A DNA stretch of 30,344 nt, from assembly GCA_052389435.1 (NCBI GenBank), contig JBQTIB010000129.1, positions 1-30,344 on the forward strand, in the 5' to 3' direction. Below the pieces are notes generated by a model. That model saw only the letters and a list, made by a program, of their open reading frames with translations, did no database searches and was not told where the DNA came from. This stretch comes from JBQTKD01 sp052389435. Lineage in GTDB: Bacteria; Actinomycetota; Actinomycetes; Sporichthyales; Sporichthyaceae. This document shows, piece after piece, positions 22,160 through 28,865 of the stretch (the first letter of the stretch is position 1; each line of letters begins with the position of its first letter). Made by a program: the position numbers and the translations under genes.

Positions 22160-23062
22160 GTGCCCACGTGGAGCGTCGCCGACCTGTCCGACCAGTCGGG
22201 CAGGACGGTCGTGGTGACCGGTGCGAGCAGCGGCATCGGCAGAACTGCGGCCGCCGCGCTGGCCCGCAAGGGCGCCCGGGTGGTCCTCGCGGTCCGCAAC
22301 CCGGACAAGGGCCTGGCCGCGGCCCGCGAGATGAGCGGAGACGTCGAGGTCCGTCGGCTCGAGCTCGGCGACCTGTCCTCGGTTCGCGCCTTCGCGCAGG
22401 CGTGGACCGAACCGATCGACGTGCTCGTCAACAACGCCGGGCTGATGATGGTGCCCAAGGGCAGGACCGCCGACGGGTTCGAGACGCACCTGGGCGTGAA
22501 CCACCTCGGGCACTTCGCGCTGACCAACCTGCTGCTCCCGTACGTGCGGGACCGCGTCGTGACGGTGTCCTCGCTCGCGCACCGCAGCGGGCGGATCCAT
22601 CTCGACGACCTGAACTACGCCCGTCGCCGCTACGGCCGCGTCGGCGCCTACTGCCAGTCCAAGCTCGCCAACCTGCTGTTCACCCACGAACTGCACCGCC
22701 GGCTGCGCGCCGCGGGCTCGCCGGTCCGAGCGTTGGCCGCGCACCCCGGCGTCGCCAAGACCGACCTCGCGACCCACACCCAGCATCGGCTCCTGCATCC
22801 GCTGTTCGTGGGGATGTCCGCGCTGCCCGGCGGCTTCTCCCAGGACCCGGTCTCGGGGGGCTGGCCCACGCTCTACGCGGCGACCGCGGACCTGCCGTCG
22901 AACACCTACACCGGCCCGGCGGGGTTCGGGGAGTGGCGCGGGCCGGCGACGGTGGTCACCGCGATGCGCAAGGCCCACGACGACCGGGTCGCGAGGGCCC
23001 TCTGGGAACTGTCCGAGTCACTGACCGCGACCGCCTTCCCCCGGTTGGTGTCGGGGGCATGA
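22160..23062 (+). CDS. Short-chain dehydrogenase/reductase
   Basis: This 300-residue NAD(P)-dependent oxidoreductase is of the classical SDR type, closest in style to retinol-dehydrogenase/WW-oxidoreductase-like members. The cofactor motif is TGASSGIG (20-27), NNAG is at 91-94, and the catalytic residues are Ser137 or Ser138 (VTVSSLAHRSG), Tyr164 and Lys168 (YCQSK). AVRNPDKG after the second strand suggests NADP preference through the Arg. AAHPGVAKTDLA follows as in relatives. The substrate is unknown. The GTG start is fixed by the -10 box. The last codons overlap the next gene in ATGA, so the two are translationally coupled. Confidence 0.93.
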   Translation: MPTWSVADLSDQSGRTVVVTGASSGIGRTAAAALARKGARVVLAVRNPDKGLAAAREMSGDVEVRRLELGDLSSVRAFAQAWTEPIDVLVNNAGLMMVPKGRTADGFETHLGVNHLGHFALTNLLLPYVRDRVVTVSSLAHRSGRIHLDDLNYARRRYGRVGAYCQSKLANLLFTHELHRRLRAAGSPVRALAAHPGVAKTDLATHTQHRLLHPLFVGMSALPGGFSQDPVSGGWPTLYAATADLPSNTYTGPAGFGEWRGPATVVTAMRKAHDDRVARALWELSESLTATAFPRLVSGA

Positions 23063-24063
23063 CACGAGTCGGGCTGCGCCGCGGCCAGGGATCCAGCGAG
23101 GACCTCGGCGAATACCTCGCGCTCGATCCCGACGTCGAGGCCTGGCGGGTGGAGACCGCCCAGCAGGCGTGGGCCGAGTTGATCGGCGCCGACGCGCTGG
23201 CGCGGGCCCGTGCGGTGCGTCGCCCCTCCGGGGAACTGGTGCTGCCGGATCGGCGCCTGGTCCGCGCGGCCGTGCGGCTGACCGACCCGGAGCAGGGCCC
23301 GCCGGATGACCTCGCGTCCGCGATCGCGGACGCCGGCCCCACCCTGGGGGCCTATCTGCTGCTGCTGTCGGCCACCGGTCGCCGGTCCGCGACCGTGCTG
23401 GCGCTGGCCGAACACGCGAGCCCGCACCGGCGGGAGCCGTCCTGGCTGCACCGGCACCTCGGCATGCTCGACGCCTCGCCCGGACCGGCCGCGTACACCG
23501 ACGACGACGGAGCCCCGCTGCGGCTGCGGCAGTTGAACGAGGGCACCAACCACGCCACGGTCGTGGTCTCGATGCGGGTGCGACTCGACCCGGCCTACGC
23601 GCTCTGGCTGACGACCGGGGCGCATCTCGAGCACGACCGCGAACCCGACTGGCTCCCGTTCGAGCAGCGCTTCCGAAGCGAGCAGCAGGCCGTCGCCGCC
23701 CGGATCGCGCGCGGCGGCTCCGGGCTGTTCGGCCGGCTGCGCGGGTCCTCGACCGCGGCGCTTGCCCAGTTCGTGAACCGGTTCACGCGCCTGACCGGCG
23801 CGGGGTTCGCCTGGATCGACTTCGCCGCCCTCGCGCCGCAACGCCGCCCCGAGGCCCTCGCCGTCATCGCCGCCGGGGTCCGTGCCGGGGTGCCCGTACC
23901 GCTCGCGGTGGCCACCGACGGCGACCGCCACCTCGTTCTGGTCCTCGCCGCAGCGGGGGAGAGCCTGCTGGCCTTCGACCCCGCGGCGGGTGCGGTCGTG
24001 GCGCTCGGGGCGGCAACCGACCGCCTCGACGGAGCGCTGCTTCCCCAGTTGCTCGAAGGCTAG
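23059..24063 (+). CDS. Hypothetical protein, 334 residues
   Basis: The ATG at 23059 overlaps the TGA of the SDR gene (ATGA), which fixes the start and indicates coupling. The protein is soluble. It has an N-terminal helical region rich in Arg/Asp/Leu, a middle with ATVVVSMRVRLDPAYALWLT, and a basic helical segment (VAARIARGGSGLFGRLRGSS). Its C-terminal strands alternate (PLAVATDGDRHLVLVLAAAG, ESLLAFDPAAGAVVALG). The C-terminal region resembles peptidase- or cyclase-like carrier folds only loosely, so I assign no family. Its stop overlaps that of the convergent DedA gene in CTAG. The coupling suggests a joint role with the SDR. Confidence 0.75.
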   Translation: MTRVGLRRGQGSSEDLGEYLALDPDVEAWRVETAQQAWAELIGADALARARAVRRPSGELVLPDRRLVRAAVRLTDPEQGPPDDLASAIADAGPTLGAYLLLLSATGRRSATVLALAEHASPHRREPSWLHRHLGMLDASPGPAAYTDDDGAPLRLRQLNEGTNHATVVVSMRVRLDPAYALWLTTGAHLEHDREPDWLPFEQRFRSEQQAVAARIARGGSGLFGRLRGSSTAALAQFVNRFTRLTGAGFAWIDFAALAPQRRPEALAVIAAGVRAGVPVPLAVATDGDRHLVLVLAAAGESLLAFDPAAGAVVALGAATDRLDGALLPQLLEG

Positions 24064-24698
24064 GCCGCGGGGGTGGTGGGCGCCGGGGTCTTGGGGGCGC
24101 GGCGCGCACGGCGGATCTCGAAGAGCACCGGCAGCAGGGACAGCAGCACGACGGCCCCGATGACCGGGAGCAGGTATTTGTCGATGTTGTCGATCCGCGT
24201 GCCGACGAAGTATCCGACGAGGGTGACCGGAATCGTCCAGATCACGCCGGAGACGATGTTCCAGAACGTGAACGTGCGCAGCGGGATCTGCAGCGTGCCG
24301 GCCAGCGGGTTGACCACCGTGCGGACGATCGGGATGAAGCGCCCGAGGATCATGGCCTTGGGGAACCCGAACCTGTCCAGGTGCCCGGCCGCGCGGTGTC
24401 CCGCCTCGGTCAGCTTCGGCCGCTTGGCGTCGTTGAGCAGCACCGGCCCGGCGCGGCGGCCGATCAGGTACCCGACCTGGGCGCCGATGATCGCGCCGCT
24501 GCACGAGGCGATCAGCCCGAGGAACAGGGGAATGTGCAGCCCGTCCTTGGTGGTGGACCCCAGCACGCCGGCGGTGAACAGCAGGGAGTCCCCGGGCAGG
24601 AAGAACCCGACGAGCAGGCCCGTTTCGGTGAACATGACCAAAAACAGGGCGATGAACCCGAAGGTCTCCAGCCACCACTCCGGGTGCAGCAATTCCAC
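24060..24698 (-). CDS. DedA-family membrane protein (VTT domain)
   Basis: This 212-residue integral membrane protein shows DedA signatures: the reentrant-loop motif FLPGDSLLFTAG (33-44), GAQVGYLIGRRAG, and FIPIVRTVVNPLAGTLQIPL (the conserved Arg-containing segment, about 121-140). Several membrane helices follow and the tail is basic and Pro-rich. DedA/VTT proteins act as lipid scramblases or carriers, for example for undecaprenyl phosphate or phosphatidylethanolamine, and affect envelope stress and peptide resistance. GTG 24698 follows TAGGCT by 6 bases. The stop overlaps the convergent orphan gene at CTAG. Confidence 0.92.
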   Translation of the reverse strand: MELLHPEWWLETFGFIALFLVMFTETGLLVGFFLPGDSLLFTAGVLGSTTKDGLHIPLFLGLIASCSGAIIGAQVGYLIGRRAGPVLLNDAKRPKLTEAGHRAAGHLDRFGFPKAMILGRFIPIVRTVVNPLAGTLQIPLRTFTFWNIVSGVIWTIPVTLVGYFVGTRIDNIDKYLLPVIGAVVLLSLLPVLFEIRRARRAPKTPAPTTPAA

Positions 24699-24704
24699 GT
24701 GTCC

Positions 24705-24710
24705 AGCCTA
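24705..24710 (-). promoter_or_regulatory. -10 box (TAGGCT) of DedA gene, leaderless
   Basis: TAGGCT on the minus strand, 6 bases, then GTG at 24698. Confidence 0.5.
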
Positions 24711-24887
24711 AGTGTCAGGGCCGCCCCCGGGGCCGACGCCGCGAATGTTGGTCGATCTTGTGATGAACGAGCGACCCGTTGGGTGCGTTCCTAGCCTTCC
24801 CGCATTGGCCCGTTCGCTCACCTCGCGGGCACCGGTACGGGTTGAATGTGGCGAAGCGTCGTCACCGAGACGGGGGAGCGAGGCTCG

Positions 24888-26522
24888 ATGCGGGGGATCG
24901 TCGCGCTGTCGTTGACCGTCGCCCTGCTCGGCGCGGCGACGGCTCCCGCCGCCGCCGCGACCGCCCCGGTCGTTGCCCGAGTGCACCTCGGCATGGGCGA
25001 AGTCCAGGCGGCGGACGCACTGTTCGGCGCCCCGTCGATCTCCGCCGACGGCTCCAGGGTCGCCTTCGCCTCCGCCGCGGACAACCTCGTTCCGGACGAC
25101 GGCAACGGCGAGATCGACGTGTTCGTGCGCGATCGCGTCGCGCGCACCACGGTGCGGGTCAGCGTCTCCAGCCTCGGGATCGAGGGCCTCGGCGCGAGCA
25201 TCTCCCCGGTGCTGTCCGCCGACGGCCGCTGGGTGGCCTTCACCTCCTACGCCCCCAATCTCGTCGTCGGGGACCTCAATGGGGTGACCGGAGCCGGTTC
25301 CGACGTGTTCCTGCACGACGTGGCGACCCGGACGACCGTGCGGGTGAGTTTCTCGGTGGTGGACGGGGAAAGCGATTTTGCGTCGATCTCGGCCGACGGA
25401 CGCTACGTCGCGTTCGACTCCACCGCCCCGAACCTGGTGCTCGGCGACACCAACGGGGTGGGCGACGTGTTCGTGTTCGACCGCACCGACTCCTCCGTGC
25501 GTCGAGTCAGCGTCGCCGCCGACGGCGCGCAGGCCGATGCGGGCAGCGGCCTGGCGGCGATCTCCGCCGACGGCTCCCGCGTCGCGTTCGTCTCCAAGGC
25601 CGCCAACCTCGTCCCCGAGGACGACAACGGCTACGCCGACGCGTTCGTCGTCGACCTCCCCGGCGGCGAGGTGCGGCGGGCCAACCTCGCCTCCGACGGC
25701 AGGCAGGCCCAGGGCGACGCCGAGGGCGTCGCGCTGTCCGGCGACGGCAACACCGCGGCCGTGGTGACCGCCTGGCCGCTGACGCCGCAGGACGAGGACT
25801 TCTCCTTCGACGTCTACGCGGTAGACCTGACCGCGACCTCCCCGCCGGGCCGTCGGATCCGTCTGGTCAGTTCGGGCGCCGCCGGGTCGGGCCTCGTGCA
25901 GCCTCGCGCCGCGTACGGGCCCGCCCTGTCCCACGACGGCCGGTGGATCGCCTACTCCTCCGGCGAGGCCGACCCGACGCCCGGCGGCCCGCCGCCGGGA
26001 TCGCAGGTCTACCTGCGGGACCTGCGCGACGACACGCTCCGACTCGTCTCCACGCCGCCCACCGGACGGTCCGACGACACCGCTCACGCGGCCGCGATCA
26101 GCGCCGACGGGCGGCACGTCGCGTTCGCCTCCACCGCGCAGAACCTCGTGCCGTTCGACAACAACCACGCCTCGGACGCGTTCGTGCTCGACCTCGGCGA
26201 GCGCCGCTACCCCGCCGGCGGCCCGACGCGCATGCCGCGCGACGTGTTCGCGCCGGACACGGCGATCGTCGCCGGCCCTCCGACGCAGCCCGCTCCCGGG
26301 CCCGCGAGGTTCGAGTTCGCCGCGAACGAGGCTCCGGTCACCTTCGAGTGCCGCCTGGACGCGGACCCGGAAACCGTCGGCGAGGACGAGGGCTGGTCCA
26401 CCTGTCCCGCCGCCTACGAGGTGACGGCCACGCCGGGCGAGCACCTGCTCGAGGTCCGCGCCGCGGACGTCGCCGGCAACGTCGACGAGTCCCCGGCGCA
26501 GCGGGTCTTCACCCTGTCCTAG
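24888..26522 (+). CDS. Secreted beta-propeller (TolB/PD40-like) with C-terminal Ig-like domain
   Basis: This 544-residue exported protein has a Sec signal (about 1-24, GIVALSLTVALLGAATAPAA). It then carries about six to seven propeller blades, each with the PD40-like phrase S(I/P)SADG..VAF.S.A.NLV. Five blades are followed by an acidic Asn/Gly loop (DDGNGEID near 70, GDLNGVTG near 128, GDTNGVGD near 185, EDDNGYAD near 243, FDNNHASD near 423), reminiscent of calcium-binding turns. The last 85 residues form an Ig-like module of the FECRLD...W..C....HLLEVRAADVAGN type with a Cys pair. The role is likely surface or extracellular binding; no catalytic residues are seen. The ATG at 24888 has a GGGGGAG ribosome site. 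Confidence 0.88.
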   Translation: MRGIVALSLTVALLGAATAPAAAATAPVVARVHLGMGEVQAADALFGAPSISADGSRVAFASAADNLVPDDGNGEIDVFVRDRVARTTVRVSVSSLGIEGLGASISPVLSADGRWVAFTSYAPNLVVGDLNGVTGAGSDVFLHDVATRTTVRVSFSVVDGESDFASISADGRYVAFDSTAPNLVLGDTNGVGDVFVFDRTDSSVRRVSVAADGAQADAGSGLAAISADGSRVAFVSKAANLVPEDDNGYADAFVVDLPGGEVRRANLASDGRQAQGDAEGVALSGDGNTAAVVTAWPLTPQDEDFSFDVYAVDLTATSPPGRRIRLVSSGAAGSGLVQPRAAYGPALSHDGRWIAYSSGEADPTPGGPPPGSQVYLRDLRDDTLRLVSTPPTGRSDDTAHAAAISADGRHVAFASTAQNLVPFDNNHASDAFVLDLGERRYPAGGPTRMPRDVFAPDTAIVAGPPTQPAPGPARFEFAANEAPVTFECRLDADPETVGEDEGWSTCPAAYEVTATPGEHLLEVRAADVAGNVDESPAQRVFTLS

Positions 26523-26612
26523 AGCCATAGAGGTGAGGTTCGTCAGGTTTCCCGCAGCCGGATCGGAGGTAGTCTCGCGGCGGGGGAAGTGATCTTGGGA
26601 TCGGAGACTTCC

Positions 26613-26912
26613 ATGCGCAGGACCGCCCCGTACCTCGCCGCCGCCGCTCTGCTCGGTTCGCTGTGGGTGGGCGTAGGCCCGGCTGCGGCGTCGAGTGCGC
26701 TGCCCGCCTCCTCCGCCGTCGCCGCGTCCGCCCAGCACTGGGACGACGACGACCACGACGACGACTACGGCCACCGCGGCCACCGCGGTCGCTACGGCAA
26801 CGACGGCTACTACTACGGCGACCCCGACGAGGACCTCGAGGACTACCCGTACTGCGACCGTCGCGGCAACGGGTACGGCTGCCCCGAGTACGGCTACCCG
26901 CCCGGCCGCTGA
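26613..26912 (+). CDS. Small secreted Asp/His/Tyr/Gly-rich protein
   Basis: This 99-residue protein has a signal peptide (RRTAPYLAAAALLGSLWVGV, cleavage near AAA-SS). The mature part is low-complexity, with an acidic His-containing run (WDDDDHDDDYGHRGHRGRYG), then Tyr/Gly/Asp repeats (GYYYGDPDEDLEDYPY) and two cysteines (CDRRGNGYGC). The composition suggests metal binding or a disordered wall-associated protein; that is inferred. The ATG at 26613 is preferred to an upstream GTG because the signal peptide then starts with MRRT and GGAG precedes it. A TAGTCT -10-like box lies at 26572-26577. A strong hairpin terminator follows the gene. Confidence 0.75.
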   Translation: MRRTAPYLAAAALLGSLWVGVGPAAASSALPASSAVAASAQHWDDDDHDDDYGHRGHRGRYGNDGYYYGDPDEDLEDYPYCDRRGNGYGCPEYGYPPGR

Positions 26913-26929
26913 CCCCGGTCAACGTCCCG

Positions 26930-26961
26930 ACACCCGCCCCCCGTCCGCCGGGGGCGGGTGT
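26930..26961 (+). terminator. Strong GC-rich terminator hairpin
   Basis: Arms 26930-26941 and 26950-26961 pair perfectly over 12 bp (ACACCCGCCCCC with its complement) around an 8-base loop, 17 bases after the stop of the small secreted protein gene. Confidence 0.8.
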
Positions 26962-27049
26962 TCGGCGTTCCGGCGCGAAGCTTCACCGACCTCGCCGTCG
27001 GCCGACACGAACTCGTCACATGGGAGTGGGAGTGTCTGACGGTCCTGGC

Positions 27050-27074
27050 GGGGCAACGCTGCCATGGTTGCCCC
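27050..27074 (+). promoter_or_regulatory. Leader hairpin upstream of the 40-residue ORF
   Basis: GGGGCAAC (27050-27057) and GTTGCCCC (27067-27074) form a perfect 8-bp stem with a 9-base loop. It ends 31 bases before the ATG at 27106 and 20 bases before the ribosome site, so it may shape the leader of this small mRNA. Confidence 0.45.
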
Positions 27075-27105
27075 GAGGCTTCCGCTGTTCGTTGAAGGAG
27101 AACGA

Positions 27106-27228
27106 ATGACCGACGCCATGCGCCACCCCGGGTTCACCGACGAGGAGGCCGTGATCGCGATGCGCGCCGACGCGACCGCTGCGGTGCCCTACCGGCCCGA
27201 GCAGATCTTCTCCGACTACGGAGCCTAG
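27106..27228 (+). CDS. Small ORF, 40 residues, function unknown
   Basis: An ATG at 27106 with the excellent ribosome site AAGGAG (27095-27100, 5 bases upstream) opens a 40-codon frame. It begins MTDAMRHPGFTDEEAVIAMR and ends QIFSDYGA. It has no signal peptide or membrane segment; residues 11-25 could form an amphipathic helix. It stops 6 bases from the convergent ABM gene. The precise ribosome site and leader hairpin argue for translation. It might be a stand-alone microprotein or a peptide precursor, and neither has direct support. I do not recognise a family. Confidence 0.6.
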   Translation: MTDAMRHPGFTDEEAVIAMRADATAAVPYRPEQIFSDYGA

Positions 27229-27234
27229 GGCCGA

Positions 27235-27561
27235 CTAGCGCGGTTGGATCTCGCCCATCGGCGCCCATCCGGCGATCGACGGGGAGTCGACGAACACGAC
27301 CTCCGGCTGCGCCGAGACCAGGTCCGGCGCGACGGCGATCAGATGCGCGGTGTGCGGCATTCCCATGTGCGCGCCGCCCGCCTCCATGTCCCGGAAGCAC
27401 TCGATCGCGTAGAAGACGTTCGGGTCCTCGAGTCCCCGCGCCCACTCGAAGTAGACGTTGCCCTCCTCGGCGCAGACGTCCTTGCGGTACTGCTCGGCCA
27501 GCGCGATCCACTCCTCGATGCGCTCGGGCTTCACGGGGAACTTCACGTTGATGAGGATCAT
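27235..27561 (-). CDS. ABM-domain putative monooxygenase (antibiotic biosynthesis monooxygenase family)
   Basis: This 108-residue protein has the dimeric alpha/beta-barrel (ferredoxin-like) ABM fold: MILINVKFPVKPERIEEWIA, AEEGNVYFEWARGLEDPNVF, YAIECFRDMEAGGAHMGMPH. This is the YgiN/quinol-monooxygenase-like group, which oxidises quinols or small phenolics without a bound cofactor, though many members have no known substrate. His65, before MGM, aligns with the conserved His region. The ATG at 27561 follows a TAGTCT box by 6 bases, so it has its own leaderless promoter even though it lies 13 bases after the nitroreductase gene on the same strand. Confidence 0.88.
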   Translation of the reverse strand: MILINVKFPVKPERIEEWIALAEQYRKDVCAEEGNVYFEWARGLEDPNVFYAIECFRDMEAGGAHMGMPHTAHLIAVAPDLVSAQPEVVFVDSPSIAGWAPMGEIQPR

Positions 27562-27567
27562 CCGGGC

Positions 27568-27573
27568 AGACTA
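27568..27573 (-). promoter_or_regulatory. -10 box (TAGTCT) of ABM gene, leaderless
   Basis: TAGTCT on the minus strand, 6 bases, then ATG at 27561. It lies in the short gap after the nitroreductase stop. Confidence 0.5.
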
Positions 27574-27574
27574 C

Positions 27575-28234
27575 TTACCAGGTGTCGGTGTGCACGATCT
27601 CCTCCAGCGGCCGCCGGTAGGCCCGCTTGAACTCGGTGCCGATCGTGTGGCCGGTGGCGATCGCGCAGACCTGGATGTAGCCCGGCGGCAGGCCGATGAG
27701 CTCGTCGGCCTCCGGGCCCACCATCTGGTGCAGGTTCATCCAGCACGTGCCCAGCCCGCGCGAGCGCGCGGCGAGCATGAAGCTCCACGCGGCCGGGACC
27801 ACCGAGCCCATCAGAACGCCCGCGTAGAGGGGCAGCGGCGCGCCCTCCAGGGAGCCCTCGACGCAGCAGAAAACCCACGCGGGCACGTCGTCCAGACGCT
27901 CCATCATGGGCTCGAGCGACTTCAGGATGCGCAGCCGAGCGGCCTCGCGCTGCGCGTCGTCGGGGTAGTGGAGGTGGAACAGGCCGTTCGGCACGGTCTT
28001 GTAGATCTCGGTGCCGCGACGGACGAGGTCGGCCATCGCCTTGCGGCGCTCCGGGTCGGTCATGACGACGAAGTGGAACGGCTGGGTGTCGGAGGCCGAC
28101 GGCGCCTGCTGCGCCAGTTCGAGGCACTCGCGGATCAGCGCCGGGTCGACCGGCCGGTCGTAGTCCAGACGCCGGCGCACGGCCCGGGTGGTGGTGAGTA
28201 CCTCGTCGATGGACAGCGGCAGAACGGACGACAT
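27575..28234 (-). CDS. Nitroreductase-family flavoprotein
   Basis: This 219-residue FMN-dependent oxidoreductase matches the nitroreductase fold. Near the N-terminus the FMN-phosphate motif is TTRAVRRRLDYDRPV (Arg pair), followed by LELAQQAPSASDTQPFHFVV, the conserved family segment. The middle has VLMGSVVPAAWSFMLAARSR and GLGTCWMN, and the C-terminus GLPPGYIQVCAIATGHTIG. It reduces nitroaromatics, quinones or unsaturated compounds; the substrate is unknown. The ATG at 28234 has GGAGG at 7 bases. It is upstream of the ABM gene, and the two could act on related aromatic or quinone compounds. Confidence 0.92.
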   Translation of the reverse strand: MSSVLPLSIDEVLTTTRAVRRRLDYDRPVDPALIRECLELAQQAPSASDTQPFHFVVMTDPERRKAMADLVRRGTEIYKTVPNGLFHLHYPDDAQREAARLRILKSLEPMMERLDDVPAWVFCCVEGSLEGAPLPLYAGVLMGSVVPAAWSFMLAARSRGLGTCWMNLHQMVGPEADELIGLPPGYIQVCAIATGHTIGTEFKRAYRRPLEEIVHTDTW

Positions 28235-28292
28235 CGCAACCTCCGTGATCGGGCTCGATCGCGAGGCTATCGAGTCCGTAACACCGCGCTGC

Positions 28293-28298
28293 GACAAT
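28293..28298 (+). promoter_or_regulatory. -10 box (GACAAT), leaderless start
   Basis: GACAAT, 6 bases, then GTG at 28305. This decides the start over the longer open frame reaching into the nitroreductase gene. Confidence 0.4.
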
Positions 28299-28304
28299 CC
28301 CCGG

Positions 28305-28865
28305 GTGCTCGAATTCCACGCGGCCGAGATCGGCGTCGAAGCCGCCCGCCGGCTCGCGGCCGTCCCCGGCGTCGAACTCGGGAGGGGGCTGCGGCCGGAG
28401 GAGTTCGACGCGATCGAAGCGCGGTGGGGGTTCCGCTTCGCCGCCGACCACCGCGCGTTCCTCGGCGGCGGCCTGCCGATCGGCCAGGGGTGGCCGGACT
28501 GGCGCTCGCCGGACCCGCTCGTGATGCGCAACCTGCTGAACTGGCCGCTGGACGGGCTCCTCTTCGACGTCGAACACCACGGGTACTGGCACCCGGAGTG
28601 GGCGCCGCGCCCGGACGCCCTCGCCGACGCGCTGTCCGTCGCCTACGGGGCCCTGCGTCGCTGGCCGGTCCTGGTGCCAGTGCACGGCACCTACTACCTG
28701 CCCGCCGGTCCGGACCACTCCGGCCACCCGGTGCTCGACGTCTTCCGCAGCAGGGTTGTCCCGCTCGGCGCCGACCTCGCCGACTGGGTCGACCAGTGCT
28801 ACGGCCTGAACGTCTCCGGTCGGGACCCCAAGCCCACCGTCGACTACTGGACCGCCCTGTCCTAG
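28305..28865 (+). CDS. SMI1/KNR4 (SUKH)-like protein
   Basis: This 186-residue protein opens with the SUKH-like pattern LRPEEFDAIEARWGFRFAAD, then HRAFLGGGLPIGQGWPDWR, where the E..E...GF.FP.D...FL..G signature is recognisable. The rest contains aromatic-rich segments (YWHPEWAPRP, VPVHGTYYLPAGPDHSGHPV). SUKH proteins are often immunity proteins or general binding modules, but no toxin gene is next to it. Single-copy versions in actinomycetes have no assigned role. The GTG start is supported by a -10-like box. The stop overlaps that of the convergent orphan gene at CTAG. Confidence 0.72.
   Translation: MLEFHAAEIGVEAARRLAAVPGVELGRGLRPEEFDAIEARWGFRFAADHRAFLGGGLPIGQGWPDWRSPDPLVMRNLLNWPLDGLLFDVEHHGYWHPEWAPRPDALADALSVAYGALRRWPVLVPVHGTYYLPAGPDHSGHPVLDVFRSRVVPLGADLADWVDQCYGLNVSGRDPKPTVDYWTALS

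Noticed and set aside
19638..22217. 859-residue plus-strand open frame overlapping the phosphatase
   Set aside because: Arg/Gly/Pro-rich alternative frame; the GAF and SpoIIE motifs are in the other frame.
26764..26790. Short tandem GGCCACCGC repeat
   Set aside because: Two copies only, inside the coding region for GHRGHRG; explained by the protein repeat.
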